DNA of 51,952 nt from Clostridiales bacterium UBA4821 (lineage in GTDB: Bacteria > Bacillota > Clostridia > Acetivibrionales > UBA4821): the NCBI GenBank assembly GCA_002402315.1, contig DHFP01000147.1, positions 1-51,952 on the forward strand, in the 5' to 3' direction. Position numbers and translations under genes: made by a program. Shown here one piece after another: positions 15,601-22,664 of the stretch; the first letter of the stretch is position 1, and each line of letters begins with the position of its first letter. The notes under the pieces were generated by a model. The model was not told where the DNA came from. It did not search any database and was given only the letters and a program-made list of their open reading frames with translations.

Positions 15601-18272
15601 TCAACGTTCGACCCCATTGCCATAAACGGAATATCCGTTCCCGGCGGCGGAGCAATAGCCATATTGGGCATTACGTTAAGCGCATTTTTAATTGCCAGAG
15701 ATGGATTTGTTACCACAATCTGTCTCGGCCCTATGGATGCAGTTTCTTTTACGCTCATCATTATCTGGTAATGCTTTGTAGCTCCGCCTATGTTGCCCGG
15801 CTCTTCAATTATCTTCCGGGTAGTGTTGTCCAGAATAAAGCTCGGATCATTTACCCAATTTCCGGTATCTTTGTCATATACATTAACAGCAACCGTAGAG
15901 TCTGCAGTCAAATCAGCAGCCCAGATATCAAGCGGTATATTGAATGATCCCTGCATAACCATTTCAGGCCCTACTCCGGGCTTCATATGCTGACCTTTAC
16001 CTACAAAAGTAAAATTATCACCTTCTATTCTTAATATATCCATACCAAAGCCCTTTGCATATTTGAGTTCCGGCCTTACTGAAAAAGGCAGGATAATATG
16101 CCCGGATCCGTCTATGGTAAATCCGCTCGTTATATCAGGTAAGGGATATGGACCTACAAATACCACTAGCTTTAACTTTGAAGCATCAACAGTACCCAGA
16201 GGGTTCCCATTCGGGTCTATATCTATATTCTCACCTGCTATATTAATAATCACTGGTACCATAACCCTGAATTTATTATCTATCTCAACTACTGATGAAC
16301 CAGTTGTTACTTTTACTTTTCTGAATCCTTTGACGGCATCATTTGGAACTGTCATCATGGTCTGAATATGCGCAACCCCAATCGGCATATATGGATCATT
16401 CACTACCGTTACATGACTTGATCCCGCAGCCATATTGCCGTTTAAGCCTAAAAGGATTTTATTGTCAGCTACCCAGCTGCCTTCGGAATATACAAATATT
16501 TGTACGGTTGATGTGCTGTCGAACCCGGATCCGAATATATCGAAAGGTATGTTAACAGACCCAGGCATTGCTGCCTCAGGACCTACCCCATATTCCGGCC
16601 CCTTAAATTCTCCTCCGTCACCGTAAAATCCCCTGCTTACCAGAGCGTAGGACGAACCTGCATCCGGTTTTTTGTATATTTCTACCATGAAAAACTGCAA
16701 ATCAAAGTTGTCGGGAACTCCGAAAACCAAATTAGTTCCGGAAAATGCAAGGTTATATACACTGTTGTATACACTTTCCTGTACTACTTTGCCCTTGTCC
16801 ATAATAACTGCCTTTAGAAGTGTATTATCAGAACCAAAGTTATTTCCGTTTGATACTATCTGTATTTTTTGTGATGTACCCTCAAAAGACTTATCAATAC
16901 CAACTGGTGGTACAACCTTGAACGGATATGAATCCTGTCCTCCAAAAGGCACCCCCTCGCGTAAAAGCTTAATAGTATATGAGCCTGCCGGAATTCCTTC
17001 TGGAGGTATATTTACTATCCTAGCATTAAGACATTTATTCCAATCATCATAAAAAAGTTTATCTAAATCAGCTATCTTTTGAACATAATTATTATAAACC
17101 GCTCCTGTTACAAGCGTATAATCAACCATATCAAGATTATACCCTTTTATTGGTACATTCCAATCTCCTGCTACAACATTCTGTACCTCCGTAACAGCAG
17201 TAGTTTTTACAGTAAGTGCTTTCGAATAGGTAATACTTCCGTTTACAATAACATCATAAAGTATTCCATCTATACTCCCAGTTGTATCTGGAGCTGCATA
17301 CACATCGAATACAACCGTATGAGAATCTTCTTTTAGCCACAAATTATCCTTGATACCAATCTTAGGACTGCTGAATGCTATTGAAGTTATAGTGGCCGGA
17401 AACTCCTGCCCCACGGCAATCAGTTCAGTCTCTATTACGATACCAGGCTCCAGATCATCTACAACCGCAACACCCTGTACACCAAACTTGCTTGCTGCAA
17501 ACAATTCCGGATGTCCGTCCAGCGTAGGCTTCATTATAGCTATTCCATATTTGCCCGGCTTAAGGTTATTAGGCAATTTAGCCCATACCATATCATCATC
17601 CGGACTGGAAGTGTTTATGTAAACTCCTCCATGTTCGGCATCTAATTCCATTCCCTCTCTGTCTTCAATATTTCCCATACCAATCATCAGATTTGGAATT
17701 GATGCCGCTCCAGGTAACGGAATGCTGATCTCCTGGCCTGCAGCACCGCTGCTTAGAATTGCGCCCGGGATAAGATTATTGCCGCCGGCATCAAGAGGAG
17801 CAATATTAGGTACTACCTTGAACGGCACCGGCCCATCCGGGGTCATATTATATGTACCAACCAAAGTTTGCGTCTGGAGAGACAATTTGTATACGGCATC
17901 TCCAGCCGTCGGCCCTGCAAATGGCTGTGCAAGTTCTATGATTATGCCCATATCCCCATCTCTGTAAACAGCATCACTGACTACAGGAATAGGTTCTCCT
18001 GACGAAGTTTGTCCATCAGGGTAATACATAATCTGACCACTGATGCTTCCCTCATAAAAATTACAACTGGACATTTCCACAAATACTTCATTCTCACCTT
18101 CAACCACATTTTCTACTGCCGCCACTACCGCCGGTTGTTGATCCGGCGAAGGCTCAGTTGCATGGCTTGTCCCTGCAGGAATGGTTATCCCTGCAAACAT
18201 AGAGATAAAGAAAGTGAGCAGCAAGACATAATCTACCGCTTTAAACCAAATCTTCTTTGACTTAAGCCTCAT
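9630..18272 (-). CDS. Giant SLH-anchored multidomain cell-surface protein
   Basis: A 2,880-residue exported protein. A signal peptide spans about residues 1-39 (VLLLTFFISMFAGI, then HATEP). Residues about 40-870 are repeated beta-sandwich segments of IPT/TIG type. About 877-1124 are Big_5-like domains (FTTSQRDTSAPGI). About 1284-1944 hold at least six carboxypeptidase-regulatory-like (SpaA/CnaB-like) repeats of the pattern GTVKDSDGRPIAQASV, TDASGNFTL. A ZU5-like segment follows near 2035. Two fibronectin type III domains lie at about 2194-2375 and a helical region follows. Three SLH domains at about 2695-2880 (FDDVPAGHWAKDYIELL) bind secondary wall polymer. No enzyme domain was recognised, so a scaffold, S-layer-associated or adhesive role is inferred. 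AAGGGGG precedes ATG 18272. Confidence 0.9.
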   Translation of the reverse strand: MRLKSKKIWFKAVDYVLLLTFFISMFAGITIPAGTSHATEPSPDQQPAVVAAVENVVEGENEVFVEMSSCNFYEGSISGQIMYYPDGQTSSGEPIPVVSDAVYRDGDMGIIIELAQPFAGPTAGDAVYKLSLQTQTLVGTYNMTPDGPVPFKVVPNIAPLDAGGNNLIPGAILSSGAAGQEISIPLPGAASIPNLMIGMGNIEDREGMELDAEHGGVYINTSSPDDDMVWAKLPNNLKPGKYGIAIMKPTLDGHPELFAASKFGVQGVAVVDDLEPGIVIETELIAVGQEFPATITSIAFSSPKIGIKDNLWLKEDSHTVVFDVYAAPDTTGSIDGILYDVIVNGSITYSKALTVKTTAVTEVQNVVAGDWNVPIKGYNLDMVDYTLVTGAVYNNYVQKIADLDKLFYDDWNKCLNARIVNIPPEGIPAGSYTIKLLREGVPFGGQDSYPFKVVPPVGIDKSFEGTSQKIQIVSNGNNFGSDNTLLKAVIMDKGKVVQESVYNSVYNLAFSGTNLVFGVPDNFDLQFFMVEIYKKPDAGSSYALVSRGFYGDGGEFKGPEYGVGPEAAMPGSVNIPFDIFGSGFDSTSTVQIFVYSEGSWVADNKILLGLNGNMAAGSSHVTVVNDPYMPIGVAHIQTMMTVPNDAVKGFRKVKVTTGSSVVEIDNKFRVMVPVIINIAGENIDIDPNGNPLGTVDASKLKLVVFVGPYPLPDITSGFTIDGSGHIILPFSVRPELKYAKGFGMDILRIEGDNFTFVGKGQHMKPGVGPEMVMQGSFNIPLDIWAADLTADSTVAVNVYDKDTGNWVNDPSFILDNTTRKIIEEPGNIGGATKHYQIMMSVKETASIGPRQIVVTNPSLAIKNALNVMPNMAIAPPPGTDIPFMAMGSNVEKMGTVSPDIMFIGVGFTRDIVIDEINRAGVGNAIQIRKLDETGNPTGELVAGTAMNPPAPPGSPEPTMEKNVILFKPTAAALQANSTYRLTIEPGTIQSTDGKSQAGLSNKYEVTFTTSQRDTSAPGILRVEVRPSPTDGAIVFQFNKPVIQNEAENTANYSITTTRPVPQGNTIIAKYDPMMNMVKLVGYDLAVGDTVTGTVSGIHSTAGAVMNTYNVNITVKGFEMGAGDMTNTQKAFTPVEVMPTNPSAQSESHYFVRMPVQQRLAPGDKIEIVFPAGFNVASASLDSGSPINKDINGSGEGTVTIRSVSAESISRTVTVTMNVYTADQASDFIQFELKGIINGPEKQMQFDAATGAPKDGYYCVVTTKSSAGTAKEGPMNSMMFPMAKAASGSIAGYVKNNSEAVIANVKVYLDGPGGRKEALTDNTGKFSFTGLVPGGYFLTTEPSPDGGSYVGITMPRQYFIDITARIGEEITYTQIPAESNIIKLEAGASYNNLTINVTSGASMAGRQIDVFAGNPASFAVQTITLDGSGAGTTALKLQKGIYMVGVGPAMPKGGFTGPVQMDWMPPMPTRLDIQNTNSTVNITIDVPNATIIGTVKDGNDNAIPNAEVFAYSPSGTTMGSKAVTNASGQYTLKVKAGEYAVGTHVSGMPWLPDRKVAIASNETIAVNFKYEALDATISGTVKDSDGRPIAQASVIAYRVDANSLTAKPVPGFANAITDASGNFTLFVKPNSYWILAGYAPNYGELPKKVVAVGASNKSGEIITVETNTMGTVKGTVTMGGQPVVNAGIWAEGLGADAAFGNRTATNAIGEYTLKLKTGNYKLHLWTPEIGEVPLGDEADITITAATAAKNFALPAKGTITVNFGAQQAGFEAFVHTKSADGKYQNGGVVKLNDAGTASVVVNVPVENTGTTYNLKIYVPGVGDSNTITEFSGKTASLTTGTPTATVNVSMPAALRTLSGTVTVSGSGTPVSNAWVSITKKNSAFGAYKKTDASGNFDFKVPDGTYILTADHPNYTSRPPAAVTVSGNTTQNLNLDSVSGSIVTGTVFKDSIVSGNEVGSNLVVWATSDEGRWVRGEVYSDGIYYLNLPDVSTTWLISAAGDGYETIAVNKQKITVTEPQNITGKNILMTKIKIAGIEYTVKPPEVKAVTPATGGVIDNKNTGVKVTVPANALGSSTDSGQITTKETTGVPSTNLAKPAGSIGKEIKASDSSGNAITKLNDYIDIELDYSSQLDSADNTKLIDGTEVANLQLGYWDDTANNWVFIASTNDTANHVLKGKVDHLTTFAPLVPTGEAAPASPTGLSASTVSTSGIDLTWISVTGAASYNIYRSAASDGTYTKINTSTVSTTSYSDTGLIAGTAYYYKVSAVNGTGESGASSYATAGTAVAASSTPTGLAVSSKTSTSITMTWNAVSGAAGYKLYKSSAIDGNYNEVYSGSNTSYAETGLTAATTYYYKASAINAGGESALSSAVGITTNSESVGGAPTGGSVQPEQTQTTAEDVTKLIGDINPATDPAKASQDLVGLINDNKDLITDTALRTAIVETAAKIIQNASTVDSTKIEVVEEAASATIQPKAEELAATIENIAKVVGDLETAMKASNMAAEAGQLKKEIIISTTGVSADKEIKVALPDSVVSKAVEKSVSVILEGKDVRFVIPAGTLQVNELSKASELAKTEGKVAYAEISFKKLDEVTLQAAEIKLIGKAYEFEAAAIVKDGNVEQTRDQIAGFGSKISVEMKYSDTDVQGISNLDKLGVYTLNEQTGKWDYVRSKIDKSNKKLVFNTTHFSKYAIMEYTKTFDDVPAGHWAKDYIELLAAKHITTGMDENNFAPRGTVTRAQFAAFIVRALDIEKGNYAGTFSDVAEGAWHAEWIEAAAKAGLVQGLGHGKFYPDAAISRQEMAVMIMRAYQYQTKKDIADEAQKSNANFTDAGEVSGWAKDAVLAAQANGIINGMTETTFAPKESAQRDQAAKMLIQLLKVSNEI

Positions 18273-18379
18273 TCAAAATCCCCCTTGTTTTTTGTTTTTC
18301 TTACTTTTAAGTACATTTTATTATTTATATAATAGTGTTAAGGAAAATAAAATACAGTCTTACTAAAACTCTATAACGA

Positions 18380-18418
18380 CACTTAAATGTATAAATGGTT
18401 AACTGTACTTAAACGTAT
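18380..18418 (-). promoter_or_regulatory. Direct repeats upstream of the surface protein gene
   Basis: Plus strand CACTTAAATGTAT (18380-18392) and TACTTAAACGTAT (18406-18418) are the same 13-bp motif repeated 26 bp apart, and a related AAGTACATTT sequence lies nearer the gene at about 18309. The remaining upstream DNA (18273-18570) is AT-rich with no other gene and no clear -35/-10 pair. This looks like a multi-site regulator-binding region; the regulator is unknown. Confidence 0.4.
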
Positions 18419-18570
18419 TTGTCCGGTAACGAATTAGATAGTAATGATTTAGAACATTTAACAGACATGATCTTATTTTTAACACTGTAATGCTTTAATT
18501 TTACTAAAATTAAGTTTATGTTTCAATGGTTTTATAAATATAATTCAAAGTGAAAAATTTACAGTAATAA

Positions 18571-18750
18571 TTATGATTTGCGCTTAAAGCTCTGACATGG
18601 CTTGCCCGTAGCTTCATGAACAGTAAATGAAGGCATTCTATTGGACTTAAAGCCAAAAAGCCTGCACCCTCTCGGGAAATTCTTATCCCATGTAATAAAA
18701 AAATAAATGCACTTGTTGCAATCTATAACTGGTCTTCCCACTTCCTTCAT
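18571..18750 (-). CDS. Conserved small Cys-rich protein (59 residues)
   Basis: A short gene encoding MKEVGRPVIDCNKCIYFFIT, then WDKNFPRGCRLFGFKSNRM and a tail with HEATGKPCQSFKRK. The pattern C-x2-C-x-Y-x4-TWD, P-x-GCR-x-FGFK-x-N-x-MPS, TGKPC-x-F is one I associate with a conserved small bacterial protein of unknown function. Four Cys (11, 14, 29, 52) could bind zinc or an Fe-S cluster; that is inference. The ribosome binding site is weak (AAGGA about 13 bases before ATG), so the start is less certain than the frame. It lies between the CheX operon terminator and the surface protein gene. Confidence 0.72.
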   Translation of the reverse strand: MKEVGRPVIDCNKCIYFFITWDKNFPRGCRLFGFKSNRMPSFTVHEATGKPCQSFKRKS

Positions 18751-18821
18751 ATCTGAACCAGATCCTTTTCTTTCTATTTATTACAGTTCTGCATTCTGAA
18801 AGATGTATGTAGTATATTAAA

Positions 18822-18847
18822 GGACTTTACCTGGATTGGTAAAGCCC
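18822..18847 (-). terminator. Terminator of the CheY-CheX-CheX cassette
   Basis: GGACTTTACC and GGTAAAGCCC form an inverted repeat around a 6-nt loop, followed by TTTAATAT on the minus strand, 18 bp after the last cheX stop. Confidence 0.65.
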
Positions 18848-18864
18848 TTATTTTAAAAACCTTT

Positions 18865-19326
18865 CTATAACTCAAGTCCAATGTTGACCTGCATTTCACC
18901 AGCTTCTGTCTCAACATTGATTGCCAGTGTTTTAACCGTACTGATCAATAAAAAAATGTCATCACCAATAATAAATGACGGTGTAGAAAAGTCTGTGAAA
19001 GTATCATCATTGGATAAGATCTTACAGCCTCTACCAGTAATCAAGTTTGAGAGTTCAGCAATTGCACTCCTTGCGTCTTCATCAATCTCCTCAACCGGCA
19101 TTCCCATCATCATTGCCGATACATACTTTTTGGCCGATTCTTCTGTAAATGAGTAAGATATATTACCCCTCACACTACCTGTAAGTCCTATTACAGAAGT
19201 AACATTCATATTTGCATACATATTATCCTTTAATTCCAGGCTGTTTATCTTTAAATCGGTTATACCGAAAGAGGGTAATACCGTGTATATCGCTTCTACA
19301 AATGAGTTAACATACTCTTCTTGCAT
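18865..19326 (-). CDS. CheX-type phosphatase-like protein (second copy)
   Basis: A 153-residue cytoplasmic protein of the CheC/CheX/FliY phosphatase superfamily. The catalytic E-x2-N signature is visible as AELSNLITGRG near residue 91, between two beta-rich halves (GLTGSVRGNISYSF and VETEAGEMQVNIGL). Such enzymes dephosphorylate CheY-type receivers. It starts immediately after its paralogue, and a CheY-like gene precedes both, which supports the role. No other chemotaxis gene is present, so the receiver and two CheX proteins may act outside classical chemotaxis. Confidence 0.78.
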   Translation of the reverse strand: MQEEYVNSFVEAIYTVLPSFGITDLKINSLELKDNMYANMNVTSVIGLTGSVRGNISYSFTEESAKKYVSAMMMGMPVEEIDEDARSAIAELSNLITGRGCKILSNDDTFTDFSTPSFIIGDDIFLLISTVKTLAINVETEAGEMQVNIGLEL

Positions 19327-19797
19327 CTAATTTACCTCCCCTTCGAAAGCAACTATAATCCTGATTTCTCCATAAATAGTAGAACATATTACTGCCTTAG
19401 AAGGAATTTTATCAAGACATATCAAAGCATTTTTTCCTACGAATACATATGGAGGGACAAGTCTTAGACTTAAAGAATATTGATCATTCAAATAAGTAAT
19501 ACCATCTCCGGCAATAGTATTATTTAATTCACATATTGCCGCCAGGACTATAAATTCTTTTGCATCTTGAAAAGTTTTTCCTGTAATACTTTTTACCAGG
19601 TTTAACGCTGTGTCTTGACTCATATCAAGCAGCATTCTCCCTTTTAACCTTCCATTGTATGTAACTACTGACGAGATTCCTTTAGACTCGATTTCCTTGT
19701 CTTCCGGGTGGAATATTCCATCTGTTGATACTTCAATTTTGGCCATTTTCTTAAGGATTGCTTTTGCACTATTCAAGAAAGGACTATATATATCCAT
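19327..19797 (-). CDS. CheX-type phosphatase-like protein (first copy)
   Basis: A 156-residue CheC/CheX-like protein with the E-x2-N motif in CELNNTIAGDGITYL near residue 90 and a conserved GRLKGRMLLDMS strand. It is clearly diverged from the following paralogue, so the pair may form a heterodimer or act on different states of the receiver; this is inference. It lies 47 bp downstream of the CheY-like gene and abuts the second copy with no gap, so the three genes form one transcript ending at 18822. Confidence 0.75.
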   Translation of the reverse strand: MDIYSPFLNSAKAILKKMAKIEVSTDGIFHPEDKEIESKGISSVVTYNGRLKGRMLLDMSQDTALNLVKSITGKTFQDAKEFIVLAAICELNNTIAGDGITYLNDQYSLSLRLVPPYVFVGKNALICLDKIPSKAVICSTIYGEIRIIVAFEGEVN

Positions 19798-19844
19798 AAA
19801 AGCTGCTCCTTCATTTGTATTTTTAAGTTTAAAGCTTGCTTCTC

Positions 19845-20204
19845 TTATACAGAAGCTAATGCAGATAAAATATCATGATTATCTATAGGCTTTTTGAGAA
19901 CAATTGAAACCCCTATTTCCTTTAATTTGCTGGTAATCTCTTGATCACCCATGGCGCTCAGCATAATTATTTTTGCATCAGGTTTAATTTCCTTAATTAC
20001 CTTTGCAGCCTCCATCCCATCTATAATCGGCATATTGATATCCATAAAAACGATATCCGGCTGGAAGTCTATAAACATTTGAATTCCTTCCTTGCCATTC
20101 TTCGCAACACCGCATACCAAGCAGCCGCATTTCTCTATCAAGCTCTGCAGCATATCACGAATAATTACTGAATCATCAACTATTAATACTTTTCTCTTCT
20201 CCAT
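19845..20204 (-). CDS. CheY-like single-domain response regulator
   Basis: A 119-residue receiver domain with no output domain. It has the acidic pair (VDDS), the phospho-acceptor Asp in IVFMDINMPIIDGMEA, the conserved Ser in MLSAMG and the Lys in VLKKPI. GGAGG lies 4 bases before ATG 20204. It is first in the cassette with two CheX-like phosphatases, which are its probable partners. The cognate kinase is not identified; the histidine kinases at 28050-31401 are separate units. Confidence 0.88.
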   Translation of the reverse strand: MEKRKVLIVDDSVIIRDMLQSLIEKCGCLVCGVAKNGKEGIQMFIDFQPDIVFMDINMPIIDGMEAAKVIKEIKPDAKIIMLSAMGDQEITSKLKEIGVSIVLKKPIDNHDILSALASV

Positions 20205-20345
20205 ACGGCCTCCTTAAGAATAGGACAAATATATTAACATCTGTATTGGATTTTAACACTAGATCCAGATAAAATCACTATATCTGAATAAAATCTTTAA
20301 AAAAATTCAAAGGTAAATTTGCATTAAATTTATGAATTAATCATT

Positions 20346-22205
20346 TCAACCGTCAACCTTTATTACCATCTTCCCGATTTTTTTGATGTCATCATGCCGG
20401 TTCTTTCTTGTTGGTTCCAGATTAGTTTCAACCTCATCATCCATGGTACTCTGGTAACGGCGCTGAGCCGCCTCTCTATGAGCATAAATCTGCTCCTTTA
20501 ATTTAAGTTCCTCTTCTTTATAGACAATATCATCTTGTAGTCTTTGCAAGTCAATTTCTTTTCTCCGCAGCTCGGCTTCCCTTGATTCAAGGTCTTTCTC
20601 ATAGAAAGATAAATCCTTCTCTTTACTGGCTGATAATTGTTCCTTTTTACGTAATTCCTCTTGTTTGCGCAAGAAATCATCTTTATCTTTAAATTTTTCT
20701 TGTTTTTCCTGCAGCTCCCTTTCACGTTTTGCTGTCTCATCTTCTTTACTTTTCAACATTTTTCTTATGGCGTCTAACTCATGTTCACATTTTGATAGTT
20801 CTTCTTCCTTAGCGTGTATTCCAGCTTCCCTGGTATCAAGATCTTTCTCGTAGAAAGACAAATCTTTTGCCCTACTAGATAATAATACCTCTTTATTGCG
20901 TATTTCCTCTTCCTTTTTCAAGTCAGCTTGTTCTATGGCTTTCAATTTCTCTCCTAGAGGAATTAAGTTCTTTTCGCGTTTAGATAGTTCCTCTTCCTTA
21001 CGGCATATTTCCAGTTCTCTCTCTATATGCCGGTCTTCCTTCTCCATGAATTCCTTTTGATGTTTTCCAAAGTCTTCTAATTTCTGGCGTTCTTCGGCTT
21101 CTTTCTTAATAAATTCTTCTTCCCTGCCTTTAAGTTCTTGTTCTTTAAGGGTAAGACGGCTCTTCTCATGGTTAATAGCCTTTTCCCTTTCCAGAAAATT
21201 TTCTTCTTTACGCTGTAATTCTAACTGTTTCTGTTCAAAAGATGATTCCCTGCTTTTAAGCTCTTCTTCTTTAATATTAAGACTGTTTCGCTGTTTGGAA
21301 ATTTCATCTTCCTTCTTAGTAATTACCTCTTCTCTTGCATTAAGAGCTTCTTCCTTGGAGAGTAGCTCTTTTTCCTGTTTTGAGAATTCTTCTAAAATTG
21401 CATGAGCTTCTGTTACTTTTTTCTCAAAATCCTTTTCTCTGCTTTTAATTTTTTCTTCCCAGCAGACAAGGCCTTTTTCCGTATTATAAAAGTCTGATTC
21501 TTTCTTACTTATTTCTGCCTCCCTTTTTAATAATTCGGCTTCTCTATTTTTAAGTTCGGCTTCCATTAATTTTAGTTCTGCTGCCTTACCAAACAAGTCC
21601 TTTGCACGTTCATACAAATCATTTTCCTGATTAGAAGGAATGGATTCTTTTTGAGATATTTCTTTTTCTCTATGAAGCAATTCCTTTTCTTTTTCTGCAA
21701 ATCTCAGTTCGATAGCATTTACTGATTCTTCTCTTTTTAAGAGTTCGGCCTCTCTGTTTTTGAGTTTCTCTTCTATACCGGCCAATTCTCTTCCTGTTTT
21801 ACTGGAATCAAACTCCATAACCGGTTTCTGAATATGGTCAACCGCAAGCTGATTTTCCTCCCTTTCCAGAAAATCAGCTTCTCTTCTTCTAATATCTTCT
21901 TCTAGAAATAGTAGTTCTGCTTCCTTACGTTTTAGTTCTTCTTCCTTAAACCTGAATTCATCATCTCTATTATGTGGCTTTTCATTTGTCATATTCGCCT
22001 GATGTTGAATGGAATCAAATACCTCTACTTCAACCTCTTCTGTTTTTGAAACAGGCGATGAGTCCATAGGGGCATCATTCGTCTGCCTGTTATTATGCCT
22101 GCTAACCGGTTTAGAACTATCTCTTTTTATAAGCTCCTTTATTTCCTTAGGAGCGTCTTGTGCATTTTTCTTTTTACTGTTTAAAAAGTTAATCATTTTC
22201 CTCAC
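20346..22205 (-). CDS. Long charged coiled-coil protein of unknown function
   Basis: A 619-residue protein that is almost entirely Glu/Lys/Arg-rich heptad sequence from about residue 80 to 590, full of KEEEL and REAEL repeats. A segment is duplicated: AKDLSFYEKDLDTREA near residue 450 and EKDLSFYEKDLESREAEL near 540. The N-terminus (MINFLNSKKK...) and C-terminus (KIGKMVIKVDG) are not coiled coil. No signal peptide or membrane segment, so it is probably cytoplasmic and fibrous. The annotated start is GTG at 22205; ATG at 22196 after GTGAGG is equally possible. Alone in its unit; the cheY promoter region lies after its stop. Confidence 0.75.
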   Translation of the reverse strand: MRKMINFLNSKKKNAQDAPKEIKELIKRDSSKPVSRHNNRQTNDAPMDSSPVSKTEEVEVEVFDSIQHQANMTNEKPHNRDDEFRFKEEELKRKEAELLFLEEDIRRREADFLEREENQLAVDHIQKPVMEFDSSKTGRELAGIEEKLKNREAELLKREESVNAIELRFAEKEKELLHREKEISQKESIPSNQENDLYERAKDLFGKAAELKLMEAELKNREAELLKREAEISKKESDFYNTEKGLVCWEEKIKSREKDFEKKVTEAHAILEEFSKQEKELLSKEEALNAREEVITKKEDEISKQRNSLNIKEEELKSRESSFEQKQLELQRKEENFLEREKAINHEKSRLTLKEQELKGREEEFIKKEAEERQKLEDFGKHQKEFMEKEDRHIERELEICRKEEELSKREKNLIPLGEKLKAIEQADLKKEEEIRNKEVLLSSRAKDLSFYEKDLDTREAGIHAKEEELSKCEHELDAIRKMLKSKEDETAKRERELQEKQEKFKDKDDFLRKQEELRKKEQLSASKEKDLSFYEKDLESREAELRRKEIDLQRLQDDIVYKEEELKLKEQIYAHREAAQRRYQSTMDDEVETNLEPTRKNRHDDIKKIGKMVIKVDG

Positions 22206-22432
22206 CCGAATCTTTTGTCATAATGTATTGCTTTCAGTTAATAGGGCGGCTCTTTCGACTCAATCTGGTTCTATATATTATCCTTACCCAAGAAATAATC
22301 CTGATTATTGCTTCCAAACTTGATATATATATATCTAATTCTATTATAATACATTTTGAACCTAAATTGTACCCCCTTGTTTGTTTTTCCCAAAATCACA
22401 TATAAGGTAATAACAGTCTATCCTTTATCCTA

Positions 22433-22566
22433 TTAAAAAATCCAGTGAATTTCACTGGATTAAATGTTTTAGATAGTGAAGTTTCTATGTTTATCCAAGT
22501 ATCATTTACAGATTCCCGGGCATTTAGGAACCTCATCGTTTTAGGTTCTCAAGGCATCCTAATTTT
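22433..22566 (-). ncRNA. Candidate small RNA or 5' leader with intrinsic terminator
   Basis: The 459-bp gap between divergent genes holds, on the minus strand, TTCAAA (22596-22601), a 17-base spacer and TATACT (22573-22578), then about 130 nt ending in a perfect 11-1-11 palindrome (22439-22461) followed by TTTTTT. Inside is an imperfect stem built on GAACCT/AGGTTC. The parts look like a small RNA, or an attenuated leader for the coiled-coil gene that starts about 230 nt further on. It resembles no riboswitch I know. Nothing else was seen in 22206-22432. Confidence 0.42.
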
Positions 22567-22664
22567 TATGCAAGTATAGACAGTATTCTTTCTAATTTGA
22601 AAAAATTTCTTTTGAAAAATTATTGAAAAGTTATAAAATATTAATAAAAAATGGAGAGAATCAA

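Noticed and set aside
9978..17967. Many plus-strand ORFs of 60-166 codons across the surface-protein gene
   Set aside because: They overlap a single intact 2,880-codon frame with clear domains, lack ribosome binding sites and have low-complexity or nonsense composition; they are antisense shadows.
22501..22566. A known riboswitch class in the candidate leader
   Set aside because: The conserved cores of TPP, cobalamin, cyclic di-GMP, cyclic di-AMP, lysine, purine, fluoride or T-box elements were not seen; it is left as unknown.
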